A stretch of 24,560 nucleotides of DNA, taken from a virus. The notes beneath the pieces are model-generated. The model saw only the letters and a list, made by a program, of their open reading frames with translations. It made no database searches and was not told where the DNA came from. Position numbers and translations under genes: made by a program. The stretch is from IMG/VR virus record IMGVR_UViG_3300047557_004450, positions 1-24,560 of that record; one strand, written 5' to 3'. Shown piece after piece: positions 1-7,175 of the stretch (position 1 is its first letter; the number at the start of each line of letters is the position of its first letter).

Positions 1-872
1 GCATCTGTTATTTTTACTAATTCTGAGTACTTTGGATGTGTATCGCCATTAATAAGTTCACTTATGTAACCAAATGGAATTTGTCCTTTATTACTAACAG
101 CTAACCTATGATTAATTCTAAGATCAGCAGCTATGTTATGAGTTTTATGGTCGTATTGTGTTAACCTTGCTGCGTTATCAAAATCACCATGGCTATAATG
201 CAGTATTTCATGCATTAATACCCACTCTACATAAAAATATGCATCTGGTATAGGTCCACCATTTGATTGGTATTTTGTGTCAGTTGCAGGGATTTTTGGT
301 TTCTCAATAACTGCAAAATCCATTAACTTTTGCAAAAAGGGTTTGTAAAAAACGAAATCTCCGTCTTTGGTTACACATGCTGTTTTTACATCGTTGTATT
401 TTGCATCTCTTGGATCAGTGCTTGGCATCAGTATCCAAGGCATTTTTCGTTTATAGTTAAATCGTCCTGGGCTATACAATGGATAAAGAGCAGGATGTTG
501 TCTTTGAGTTAGATCTACTAATTCTTTCCAATCTTTGATGTCAAATTTTACACGTTGCTTTTTCCATTCATCTTTTTCTACGAAGTGTTCTAATAAATCA
601 AATGCAGCATGTTCCGCAGCGTTAGCTGAAAGAGTTTTATATAGAATAGGACTATATTGTTCAAATGCTTTCTTTGAATTTATTGCATTAATTATGTGGT
701 TTTTACAGAATTCAATTGATTTACCACCAATGGTATGAGCCAAATCTATAATTTTTTTGATATGCGGATCATTCAGCACACTTTTTTTGAATTCAAAATC
801 ATCTTTTTTTCTATAATCTAAGCTGACTTCTTGAAGTAAAACAGATGTCAGGGAACTAATTTTAGTAGACAT
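1..872 (-). CDS. Putative zinc-metallopeptidase-domain protein (DUF2201-like), partial
   Basis: The frame stays open from an ATG at 872 to the window edge, giving the first 290 residues; the C-terminus is missing. The N-terminal 200 residues are mostly helical. A zinc-binding HEILH motif sits at residues 221-225, followed by HNIAADLRIN at about 245-254. This pairing is typical of the putative metallopeptidase domain (DUF2201 N-terminal type), which in bacteria usually precedes a VWA-like domain and is encoded beside a MoxR-type AAA+ ATPase. The gene directly downstream of the double-AAA+ gene fits that pattern: only 4 bases separate the ATPase stop from this ATG, and the AAGGA ribosome-binding site lies over the end of the ATPase gene. 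Role is inferred: an ATPase-driven chaperone or remodelling partner. Whether it is an active peptidase, and whether a VWA domain follows, cannot be seen here. Confidence 0.7.
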   Translation of the reverse strand, partial: MSTKISSLTSVLLQEVSLDYRKKDDFEFKKSVLNDPHIKKIIDLAHTIGGKSIEFCKNHIINAINSKKAFEQYSPILYKTLSANAAEHAAFDLLEHFVEKDEWKKQRVKFDIKDWKELVDLTQRQHPALYPLYSPGRFNYKRKMPWILMPSTDPRDAKYNDVKTACVTKDGDFVFYKPFLQKLMDFAVIEKPKIPATDTKYQSNGGPIPDAYFYVEWVLMHEILHYSHGDFDNAARLTQYDHKTHNIAADLRINHRLAVSNKGQIPFGYISELINGDTHPKYSELVKITD

Positions 873-876
873 TTAG

Positions 877-3450
877 TTATCCTTTTAGTTTGCTTAAAAG
901 ATTTATGACACGGGGCATAATATTGTTATTGATGTATGATACTAGTTTATCATGCTCTGCAGTACCATGCTCTTGATCTGCTATATCGTTCATTGCCGTA
1001 TGCATAAATTCTCTTAGTACTTTAAGAACAATTTCTAATGGCTCAGCACTATATTTGTCAGATATTGCATTATGTAAATCCCATACAATAGCCTCTACAG
1101 CACTGTATAGCTCATTTGTTGCTTGTATACCCTCGTTACTTTTTTCTTTTACAGGATGTGTATTTTTACCTATTAAATGGTGCTTGGATTCAACCGTGGT
1201 CGCAAGTTCATTAAAAAATGCTGATAGTTCAGTGTGAAATGTATTTGGGTGATAGTTTTCCATATATTTTGTCCAATTAGGATCATCTGCTAAGTGATAA
1301 TCAGAGTCTTTTAAAATATTAGGAAGCATATACTTTAATTCAGCTTTTTTACCTACGTTACTCATGAAACTAGTCATATTATCATGAAGCCATTTTTTAA
1401 TGTCAGTCATGAAATCTTGAGTTAATTCAGGATTTTTATCATATAAGGCGCCTATTACAGACTTAAATTTTGTATACAAGTAGTCGGATAATTTTCGTGC
1501 AACTTCGTCTGGTTCTTCGCCTGCACTTTCTTCAATTTCACTATCAATACCAACAATTAAATATTTGTAAAGGTCGTCATAATCCCTGGGAGACAGATAT
1601 TCACTGTCCTCTGGTGTCATCTCTGAACTCTTACTACTTAGTTTAAGAAAAAATGGTAAACTTTTGTGATGAACTTTTTCATTTTCATCAGCGTTTGCAT
1701 TTGGCAATTTGTGTGCAAACTCTTCAACAAATCCTGTTAAAATTTGCTTTGCCATTTCTTTAACATCATCACTGTAATTTTTGTATTCAGTTTTATTAAG
1801 TGCGTCAAGGTGTGATTGTAGTTTATCATAATTAGGAGAAGCTTCAATGAGGTCAGCACTATCCTTAAGATGTGTTGATAGTTCATGAACTGGATCGCCA
1901 TATTTTTTAGGGTTCATTGCAGCTACTATTATCATGGATGACCATAATTTGTATCTATCATTAAATTCTTTTTCTAGAATTAACCGACGAAGAACGTTAA
2001 AAGTATTTTGTGTTTGAACACGGTTAATTTCGTCAAAAAATAATAAAAACTTATAAGGCTGCTTTAACCATGCCTGCCTATCTTCACGAGAAGCTGATTT
2101 TTTCCACGTATTAAACTCTTTCATAACCTGTTTAATTATAAGTCTTCTTAATGGAGGTTCACTAAATTCAGTTGATTGCTCACTTTGTGTTTTTCCAGAT
2201 TGAGGTAACGGCAATCCAATAATATCCGTAGACTTTAAGCCCTGAGAATTAATTTTTACAGGTACAAGGTTGAATTCCCTAGCAGCATGAAGAATTGCAC
2301 TGGTCTTTCCTACTCCCGGCCTACCATATATTATAGGAATATATGATCTGTTCTTACCAAGTGCTATTTTTTGTTCTATCTGATGCTCAAGGATCTTTTC
2401 CCAGTCAGTTGGGGGTGTTGGATCAAGAGTACCCAGTTTTACTTCGGACGTTTGCTTGATTAGATTTTCTAACACAGGACGTACAAGAGTCCACAGTGTG
2501 CTGGTCTTTTCATCGTCTTTAAACATAGTTTTGACAGACCCAAGCAGATTATTTGCGTCTTCAGTACTTTTTACAGGTATAGAAGAACTAATATATCTAA
2601 GAACTTGTTCCCACCTTCTAGAACTTGTTCTGATTTCACTGTCATCATCCCAGTTCAAATACTCATCCTGAATTATTGGGTAGAACACATCCACCACTTC
2701 CTTTTTAATTTTGGAACCGCGCGACAGTAGATAATACCAAAATTCATTTTTGGTTGGGGGTTGATATTCTAGTGGACGGTGTTTGGCAGCACCCTGAGGT
2801 GTTTCAACCGTTCCACCAACATCTTTCATATTACTAGCTGTTATAATATAAACATCTTCTGGGAGCATATCTTGACCAATTTTATGCTCTAATATATCTC
2901 GCAGGACATTTCTAACTTCAACTTCAACGGTTCTATAATATTCGTCCAAAAATAAAATACCGCTAAATCTACGTCTAATTGCTATTATGTTACCTTTTGT
3001 TTTTTCACTGAATGTATTATAAACAGCTTGTATATCTTCTGGCCACGAAGCCATGTCTTTTTGCCACTGCTGGTCTGTTTTCTTTTGTAGATTATTACAT
3101 AAATCAACAAGATGACTTTTGGCCATAACTACGTTCATTTTATCAGCAACCATAGTGCCACTGGCGGTTTTCTTGTTATCTTTAAATTTTAAATAAGGTA
3201 TATTGATGACTTGTTCAATGCTCACATGAGGTACTTCAATAACTAAAAGTTCCAACCCTAAAATTCTACTGAGATCTTTGATGAATGTTGTTTTCCCAAT
3301 TCCTGTGCCACCAGTCAGAGTAATCATGTCACCCTTGTAGGCAAGCATGTTATCAAATACGTGGCGAAACATAGACGCCCTATTGGACCAGTTCACCGTA
3401 TTTTTTGAAAATTCTTGATTTTCAACTAGTTTTTTTCTATTTTTTTTCAT
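877..3450 (-). CDS. Large protein with two AAA+ ATPase modules (MoxR-like)
   Basis: This 857-residue protein has two AAA+ modules. Module 1 has a Walker A GGTGIGKT at residues 47-54 and a Walker B GILFLDE at 164-170. Module 2 has a Walker A GRPGVGKT at 376-383 and a Walker B FLLFFDE at 467-473, followed by INR. The second module most resembles MoxR-type ATPases; the first is more divergent. The C-terminal 350 residues are acidic, helical and not recognised. It lies between a 58-residue gene (1 base upstream) and the metallopeptidase-like gene (4 bases downstream), all apparently served by the late promoter at 3646-3653. MoxR ATPases with VWA or metallopeptidase partners act as chaperones that insert cofactors or remodel complexes, so a role in late virion assembly or host remodelling is plausible but inferred. 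Having two AAA+ modules in one chain is unusual for MoxR proteins. Confidence 0.8.
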   Translation of the reverse strand: MKKNRKKLVENQEFSKNTVNWSNRASMFRHVFDNMLAYKGDMITLTGGTGIGKTTFIKDLSRILGLELLVIEVPHVSIEQVINIPYLKFKDNKKTASGTMVADKMNVVMAKSHLVDLCNNLQKKTDQQWQKDMASWPEDIQAVYNTFSEKTKGNIIAIRRRFSGILFLDEYYRTVEVEVRNVLRDILEHKIGQDMLPEDVYIITASNMKDVGGTVETPQGAAKHRPLEYQPPTKNEFWYYLLSRGSKIKKEVVDVFYPIIQDEYLNWDDDSEIRTSSRRWEQVLRYISSSIPVKSTEDANNLLGSVKTMFKDDEKTSTLWTLVRPVLENLIKQTSEVKLGTLDPTPPTDWEKILEHQIEQKIALGKNRSYIPIIYGRPGVGKTSAILHAAREFNLVPVKINSQGLKSTDIIGLPLPQSGKTQSEQSTEFSEPPLRRLIIKQVMKEFNTWKKSASREDRQAWLKQPYKFLLFFDEINRVQTQNTFNVLRRLILEKEFNDRYKLWSSMIIVAAMNPKKYGDPVHELSTHLKDSADLIEASPNYDKLQSHLDALNKTEYKNYSDDVKEMAKQILTGFVEEFAHKLPNANADENEKVHHKSLPFFLKLSSKSSEMTPEDSEYLSPRDYDDLYKYLIVGIDSEIEESAGEEPDEVARKLSDYLYTKFKSVIGALYDKNPELTQDFMTDIKKWLHDNMTSFMSNVGKKAELKYMLPNILKDSDYHLADDPNWTKYMENYHPNTFHTELSAFFNELATTVESKHHLIGKNTHPVKEKSNEGIQATNELYSAVEAIVWDLHNAISDKYSAEPLEIVLKVLREFMHTAMNDIADQEHGTAEHDKLVSYINNNIMPRVINLLSKLKG

Positions 3451-3451
3451 A

Positions 3452-3628
3452 TTAATCCCAGTTTCTTATATCTTTCCACAAGCTTGAATTTTCTTTCATG
3501 TGGGTATGCAACAGGTCGTTATCATAAACTTTAATTCCACATACATTGTGGATTGGCTCACTACTTGTGAGTTTTGATTCTTGCAAACTTTTATTCTTAT
3601 TTTTTTTAGATTCTTTAGATTTCTGCAT
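3452..3628 (-). CDS. Small hypothetical protein, first gene of the late AAA+ unit
   Basis: The protein has 58 residues starting at the ATG at 3628. A GGAG ribosome-binding site lies 6 bases before this ATG; a TTG at 3640 in the same frame overlaps that site and is therefore unlikely to be the start. The first 20 residues are rich in Lys and Ser and probably disordered; the rest has one Cys and two His and ends with Trp-Asp. No family is recognised. It lies 1 base before the double-AAA+ gene and 17 bases after a perfect TATAAATA late octamer, so it is the first gene of that late unit. It may be a partner or substrate of the ATPase, but nothing in the sequence proves this. Confidence 0.65.
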   Translation of the reverse strand: MQKSKESKKNKNKSLQESKLTSSEPIHNVCGIKVYDNDLLHTHMKENSSLWKDIRNWD

Positions 3629-3645
3629 GGTAATCTCCAATAGTA

Positions 3646-3653
3646 TATTTATA
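3646..3653 (-). promoter_or_regulatory. T4-type late promoter octamer
   Basis: The minus strand reads TATAAATA, the exact T4 late promoter box. It sits in the 39-base gap between the 61-residue gene and the ATG at 3628. The ribosome-binding site GGAG begins about 8 bases after the box, so the predicted leader is short. It would drive the 58-residue, double-AAA+ and metallopeptidase genes. Confidence 0.65.
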
Positions 3654-3667
3654 TTTTTTAGCTAAAA

Positions 3668-3853
3668 TTATTCAGTTAAAAGCTGATATAAAGTAGCGTT
3701 TGTACAGGTTAAATACAACTTAAAAATGTATTCAGATTCTACAATTGTCCATTCAATTTCTAGAAATCCTATTTCAGACCTATATTGATCTAAAATAAGA
3801 GAAATTTCTTGATATTTTGAAGCTGGATAAGCTTTAGTAATTGATTTTATCAT
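3668..3853 (-). CDS. Small hypothetical protein downstream of prs
   Basis: The protein has 61 residues and begins at an ATG that overlaps the prs stop codon as ATGA, which points to translational coupling. No good separate ribosome-binding site is visible. The sequence is a mix of hydrophobic strands and charged residues with no signal peptide or clear membrane segment, and it matches no family I recognise. It is the last gene of the bS21-to-Prs run; the late promoter at 3646-3653 follows just after its stop. Confidence 0.6.
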   Translation of the reverse strand: MIKSITKAYPASKYQEISLILDQYRSEIGFLEIEWTIVESEYIFKLYLTCTNATLYQLLTE

Positions 3854-4782
3854 TCAAATAGGCTACTTACACTTCTTTCCTCGTTAATACGACACATAGC
3901 TTCAGCTAGAAGTGGACCAATGGATATTTGACGAATATTTGGCGTGTTTGCTACAGCGGTAGTAGCCTGGATACTATCTGTAATTGTCATAGCAGTAAAT
4001 GGAGAGTCTTTAATTTTTCCTGTGGCGCTTCCACTAAAAACACCATGTGTGCAGTATGCAGCAACTGATACTGCTCCATTTTTTATAAGAGCATTAGCCG
4101 CATTTACCAGTGTTCCACCACTATCCACAATATCATCTATCAATATGCAGTTTCGTCCAGTTACGTCACCAATCACATTCATGACTTCGCTTACCCCGGC
4201 CTTTTCACGACGCTTATCAATAATTGCCAAGTCACTATTAATACGTGTTGCTATAGCTCGCGCACGTACAACTCCACCTACATCTGGGCTTACAATAATA
4301 GGATCAAGATTTTCAAACCGTTCTTTAATATCTTTTGAAAAAAGTGGAGCAGCATATAGATTATCTACAGGAATATCAAAAAATCCTTGAATTTGGCCAG
4401 CATGTAAATCCATAGTAAGAATTCTATCCGCCCCTGCCACGGTTATAAGATTAGCTACTAACTTAGAACTGATTGGTGTTCGTGGACCACTTTTACGATC
4501 CTGTCTAGCATATCCAAAATATGGCATCACAGCAGTCACCCTTTTAGCACTGCTACGCTTTAAAGCGTCCAGTGTAATCAATAACTCCATAAGGTGATCA
4601 TTAGCAGGAAAACTCGTTGATTGAATAACAAATACATCCTCGCCTCTTACATTCTCATGAATTTCAGCGAATACTTCATGATCATTAAACTTTTTTATTG
4701 TGGCAGATGTAAGTGGGATATCTAGGCATGCTGAAATAGCATTTGCCAAGTTTTTATTACTATTACAAGAAATTATTTTCAT
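3850..4782 (-). CDS. prs: Ribose-phosphate pyrophosphokinase (PRPP synthetase)
   Basis: This enzyme makes PRPP from ribose 5-phosphate and ATP, feeding purine, pyrimidine and NAD synthesis. The 310 residues match the full family length. Visible landmarks are [10 protein letters not shown] at about 88-97, [12 protein letters not shown] at 125-136, SPDVGG at 165-170, the DKRRE catalytic loop at 189-193 and the PRPP-binding loop [12 protein letters not shown] at 213-224. The C-terminus ends in VSSLFE. The wording of several segments ([30 protein letters not shown]) is close to alphaproteobacterial Prs. All key residues are present, so it should be active. It overlaps a 47-residue membrane ORF at its start and couples by ATGA to a 61-residue gene at its end. 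In a phage it would support dNTP supply together with NrdB. Confidence 0.95.
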   Translation of the reverse strand: MKIISCNSNKNLANAISACLDIPLTSATIKKFNDHEVFAEIHENVRGEDVFVIQSTSFPANDHLMELLITLDALKRSSAKRVTAVMPYFGYARQDRKSGPRTPISSKLVANLITVAGADRILTMDLHAGQIQGFFDIPVDNLYAAPLFSKDIKERFENLDPIIVSPDVGGVVRARAIATRINSDLAIIDKRREKAGVSEVMNVIGDVTGRNCILIDDIVDSGGTLVNAANALIKNGAVSVAAYCTHGVFSGSATGKIKDSPFTAMTITDSIQATTAVANTPNIRQISIGPLLAEAMCRINEERSVSSLFE

Positions 4783-4906
4783 ATTTTTTTGCCTTTCTCT
4801 GGTAGCTCTTTATGTGGTAGAATGCTATGAATAACCCTGCTATTCCAACAAATAGCAGACAGTATAAAATAAAAAGAGAGGAAAATAAGGTATCAATCTC
4901 AATCAT
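4763..4906 (-). CDS. Tiny single-span membrane protein overlapping prs
   Basis: This 47-residue ORF starts at an ATG that overlaps the stop of the Fe-S carrier gene (ATGA) and runs 20 bases into prs in another frame before a TAA. It has an acidic N-terminus, one hydrophobic stretch at about residues 7-30 and a strongly basic tail (KSYQRKAKK), a normal layout for a single-pass inner-membrane protein with its tail in the cytoplasm. It fills the gap between two real genes that would otherwise be empty. No family is recognised; a short membrane-associated phage protein is the most that can be said. Confidence 0.55.
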   Translation of the reverse strand: MIEIDTLFSSLFILYCLLFVGIAGLFIAFYHIKSYQRKAKKYENNFL

Positions 4907-5229
4907 ACAGAAAAGCTTGCCCCACAACCACACTTACTTTTTTCATTAGGGTTATTAAAAACAAGACCACTTTTAAATGGTGTACTTTCAAAATCAATAA
5001 TAATACCCATTAAAAAAATAATGGATTTATAATCAAGATATAAAACGCAATCATGTTGATTTATTACTTCGTCTTTAGGATCAATAAGGTCGTTATTACT
5101 TAAATGATAACTCAGGCCGGAACAACCTTTACTTTTTACACTTAATTTCAACGACTCTCCGGTTTTTGATAACGACTTTATGTAAGATGCTGCAGATGGG
5201 GTTAGAGATACAATTAAATTCCGATCCAC
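4903..5229 (-). CDS. A-type Fe-S cluster carrier (IscA/ErpA/SufA family, HesB-like)
   Basis: The 108-residue protein is a complete A-type carrier, which accepts an Fe-S cluster from a scaffold and passes it to target enzymes. The three cluster-binding cysteines are in place: Cys36 in KGCSGLSY and Cys100 and Cys102 in KCGCGASF near the C-terminus. It starts with GTG at 5229. A weak late-type octamer (AATAAATA) lies 27 bases upstream, but no good ribosome-binding site is seen. The sequence cannot tell whether it is IscA, SufA or ErpA type. Neighbours give no obvious Fe-S client; NrdB in this phage uses a di-iron site rather than a cluster. Confidence 0.88.
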   Translation of the reverse strand: MDRNLIVSLTPSAASYIKSLSKTGESLKLSVKSKGCSGLSYHLSNNDLIDPKDEVINQHDCVLYLDYKSIIFLMGIIIDFESTPFKSGLVFNNPNEKSKCGCGASFSV

Positions 5230-5242
5230 GTTTTTGATACCA

Positions 5243-5329
5243 TCAGTTGAAAAATCTATTTATTGAAACAACTGTCAGTCCAATAACAACAAAAATGAAT
5301 AGACAAAAATAAAATGCGTCCTTTTTCAT
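5243..5329 (-). CDS. Very short single-span membrane peptide
   Basis: This 28-residue ORF begins with an ATG 4 bases after the clpS stop and ends in TGA 13 bases before the Fe-S carrier start. After a short charged N-terminus (MKKDA) there is a hydrophobic segment of about 18 residues. The ribosome-binding site is weak (AGAAG within the end of clpS). It fills the clpS-carrier gap neatly, like the 47-residue membrane ORF on the other side of the carrier. It could be a chance ORF. Confidence 0.35.
   Translation of the reverse strand: MKKDAFYFCLFIFVVIGLTVVSINRFFN
5257..5264 (-). promoter_or_regulatory. Possible late promoter octamer (AATAAATA)
   Basis: The minus strand reads AATAAATA, a fit to the cyanophage-type NATAAATA late box, 27 bases before the GTG of the Fe-S carrier. 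The spacing matches that of the stronger box before the structural gene. It lies within the 28-residue ORF and could be a coincidence in AT-rich DNA. Confidence 0.25.
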
Positions 5330-5333
5330 TGTA

Positions 5334-5636
5334 TTATACTTCTTCTACGGTCGCCATCAGTGGGAAATTGTTGTATCTGGCAGCTTTCAATGTTTCATCT
5401 TTTTTTTGCAGAGCAATTTCAAATGAGTATGTGCCAGCTATTCCTTTATCATGTTCATGGATTTGAACACAAAGGTCATATGCCTCTTCTGGACTTTTAT
5501 GAAATATTTTAATTAAAATCAGTATGACGAAGTCCATAGTAGTGACATCATCATTATGCAAAATGACATTATATTTGCTTGGGGGACGCATGCTTGTTTT
5601 AGTCTTGGTTTGAATATCAACATCTAAATCAATCAT
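5334..5636 (-). CDS. clpS: ClpS-like N-degron adaptor
   Basis: ClpS binds proteins with a destabilising N-terminal residue and delivers them to ClpAP protease. The 100 residues match the family length and layout: a flexible N-terminal tail, then YNVILHNDD at 22-30 and TTMDFV at 32-37, which form the pocket that grips the N-terminal amino group (Asn28, Asp29, Asp30, Met34), His60 in QIHEHDKG, and TYSFEIALQK at 69-78. The pocket residues seem intact. A GGGAG ribosome-binding site lies 6 bases before the ATG. No clpA is present here; the phage encodes ClpX instead, so this adaptor may redirect host ClpAP, act as a competitor of host ClpS, or work with phage ClpX in a new way. These are inferences. 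Confidence 0.88.
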   Translation of the reverse strand: MIDLDVDIQTKTKTSMRPPSKYNVILHNDDVTTMDFVILILIKIFHKSPEEAYDLCVQIHEHDKGIAGTYSFEIALQKKDETLKAARYNNFPLMATVEEV

Positions 5637-5682
5637 GCGTCACTCCCAGTTAGCCCTATTCTAGTCTAAGATACTGAATAAG

Positions 5683-6141
5683 TCAAGTGTTACTTGGTTT
5701 TGTATCAATAGTGATTTTTTTGGGTTTCATGCTTTCTGGCAATTCCTGTTGGAAATCCAGCGTCAGAATGCCATCAATTAATGACGTATTCGTTACATTT
5801 ACCCATGCATTTAAGTAGAATGTTCGTTTAAAGTTTCTGCTGGCAATACCTTTGTGTAAAAATACCTTTTCTGCAGTATCTTTATCCGCATTCCCAACAA
5901 TTTCTAACACTCCATTTTGAAGTGTGATTTCAATGTCGTCTGCACTAAACCCAGCAACTGCCATATGTAAGCGATAACGCTCATTATCCAGTTTCTCCAG
6001 ATCATAAGGCGGATAGCTGTCTGTGATTGTGTTACGAACTTTGTCAAGCATTCGAAAAGTTGGTTCAAATCCAACTGCATATCGATTAAGTTCACGAAAC
6101 ACTTCATCAAGCTGACTGTTCAATGTTGTAATACTTCTCAT
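5683..6141 (-). CDS. Small heat-shock protein, Hsp20/IbpA type
   Basis: The 152-residue protein has the IbpA-like layout: an N-terminal arm of about 45 residues, an alpha-crystallin domain with NGVLEIVG and IDGILTLDF strands, and a C-terminal ITI (I-x-I) motif at about residues 142-146 that docks neighbouring subunits. Such proteins bind unfolding proteins without ATP. Hsp20 genes are known in T4-like marine phages, where they are thought to aid folding or virion assembly. Its ribosome-binding site, GAGGAGG 6 bases before the ATG, is one of the strongest in the window. Two hairpins lie in the gap before it (6175-6240), so it may be expressed or processed separately from the bS21 gene. Confidence 0.92.
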   Translation of the reverse strand: MRSITTLNSQLDEVFRELNRYAVGFEPTFRMLDKVRNTITDSYPPYDLEKLDNERYRLHMAVAGFSADDIEITLQNGVLEIVGNADKDTAEKVFLHKGIASRNFKRTFYLNAWVNVTNTSLIDGILTLDFQQELPESMKPKKITIDTKPSNT

Positions 6142-6174
6142 GGTTTACCTCCTCTATTTGAGCAAAGTATTTTG

Positions 6175-6199
6175 AAAATTAGACCCTAATGGCGTCTAA
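6175..6199 (-). terminator. Weak terminator-like hairpin before hsp20
   Basis: On the minus strand TTAGAC and GTCTAA form a 6-base-pair stem around a 9-base loop, followed by a short TTTT run. It lies after the bS21 stop and before the hsp20 ribosome-binding site. It may be a weak terminator or part of a processing site. Confidence 0.35.
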
Positions 6200-6204
6200 A
6201 CTGG

Positions 6205-6240
6205 AACCCCAGTGTCACATATATAGGAAGCACTGGGGTT
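6205..6240 (-). repeat. Perfect 10-bp inverted repeat after the bS21 gene
   Basis: AACCCCAGTG at 6205-6214 pairs perfectly with CACTGGGGTT at 6231-6240 around a 16-base loop. It starts 10 bases after the bS21 stop codon. No T-run follows on the minus strand, so it may be an RNA stability or processing element or a protein-binding site rather than a simple terminator. Confidence 0.6.
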
Positions 6241-6249
6241 GATTTCAAG

Positions 6250-6543
6250 TCACATGTTGTTTTTATTTTCTATAATTTTTTTGTCAAGTTTTTTACGACG
6301 TTTGTATGGACTTTCAATATCCATAATCTGATTATATTTCTTCTTCCAGCGAAGAATAGCCTCTGCTTTCTTCTGACGGCGTCTAATACTCTTTGGAACA
6401 AAATGCTTACGCTTACGTAACTCTTTATTAATGCCTTCACTATTCATCCTACGTTTAAGCTGACTGATTGCAGATTCAATATTATTGTTAATAACCTTAA
6501 CAGTCATACCTTTTTTCTTAAAGCTTGTATCATCATAATCCAT
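6250..6543 (-). CDS. rpsU: Ribosomal protein bS21 homologue
   Basis: bS21 sits on the small ribosomal subunit near the anti-Shine-Dalgarno site and helps choose start sites. The 97-residue protein carries the family core: VKVINNNIESAISQLKRR, then an Arg/Lys-rich helix with LRKRKHFVPKS and RRRQKKAEAILRW. A strong AAAGGA ribosome-binding site 7 bases before the ATG at 6543 supports the longer start, so a 12-residue N-terminal extension before the core is probably real. The basic C-terminal tail is also longer than in most bacteria. Phage-borne bS21 is known in some marine and huge phages. A sigma70-like promoter is visible at 6568-6597, overlapping the end of infC. Replacement of host bS21 on ribosomes is inferred. 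Confidence 0.88.
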   Translation of the reverse strand: MDYDDTSFKKKGMTVKVINNNIESAISQLKRRMNSEGINKELRKRKHFVPKSIRRRQKKAEAILRWKKKYNQIMDIESPYKRRKKLDKKIIENKNNM

Positions 6544-6567
6544 GTTTATATCCTTTGATGTTATTAC

Positions 6568-6597
6568 ATTATTTGTATATTATATGCTTATTGTCAA
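6568..6597 (-). promoter_or_regulatory. Sigma70-like promoter before rpsU
   Basis: On the minus strand TTGACA (6592-6597) and AATAAT (6568-6573) are separated by 18 bases. The -35 box overlaps the infC stop codon TGA. The predicted start point leaves a leader of about 20 bases containing the strong AAAGGA site. Confidence 0.4.
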
Positions 6598-7175
6598 ACT
6601 TTTTTTTGACTCGGTGCAATTATTGCACTTAATATTCTGCCATTTAGTTCTGGTTCCTTTTCAATTTTGCAAGGCCCAAGTCCAGTAATAAATGTGTTTA
6701 AAACATCATAGCCCTTTTCAGTAAATCCAATTTCTCTACCTTTGAATTTAATAACTACTTTAACTTTTGCACTTTCTGCCAGAAAGTTTTTTGCATGCTC
6801 TTGTTTCACCAAAATATCATGCCTGTCTGTAACTGGCCGCAGTTGAATTTCTTTCATCACTGTTGCATTTTCGCGTGCCTTTTTTTCTTGCTCTTTTTTA
6901 CTTTTCTTTAATGAATAAATCCATTTACCAACATCCCCAATTTTAACCACAGGTGGAGTTGCAACTGAAGTGACCTCTATTAAGTCAAGTCCTTTATTTC
7001 TTGCAATACCAAGTGCATTTCGCGTTGGCATAACTCCAAGCGCCTGTCCATTCTCATCCATTACACGGACTTCAGTATGCTTTATTCTTTCGTTATAAAT
7101 TACTGAATCTTTCACATGATCCTCAATTTTTCGTGAAATTTTTCTTTCATTTGTATTTTGATTGTAATTTTTCAC
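6594..7175 (-). CDS. infC: Translation initiation factor IF-3
   Basis: IF-3 binds the 30S subunit, blocks premature 50S joining and checks the start codon and initiator tRNA. The 193 residues cover both domains: the N-terminal domain begins at VIYNERI (about residue 25) and includes LDLIEVTSVATPPVVKI, the linker is Lys-rich, and the C-terminal domain has KEIQLRP, DRHDILVK, KVKVVIKFKGREI and a final KIEKEPELNGR. The length is only slightly above the usual 180. It starts with GTG at 7175, overlapping the clpX stop as GTGA, with an AGGAG site 7 bases before. The first 24 residues are a charged extension. A complete IF-3 gene in a phage is rare and, beside bS21, suggests phage control of initiation. 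Confidence 0.93.
   Translation of the reverse strand: MKNYNQNTNERKISRKIEDHVKDSVIYNERIKHTEVRVMDENGQALGVMPTRNALGIARNKGLDLIEVTSVATPPVVKIGDVGKWIYSLKKSKKEQEKKARENATVMKEIQLRPVTDRHDILVKQEHAKNFLAESAKVKVVIKFKGREIGFTEKGYDVLNTFITGLGPCKIEKEPELNGRILSAIIAPSQKKV

Noticed and set aside
3944-4390. Plus-strand ORF of 148 residues within prs
   Set aside because: It lies opposite the clearly conserved prs coding frame and has no ribosome-binding site or recognisable domain.
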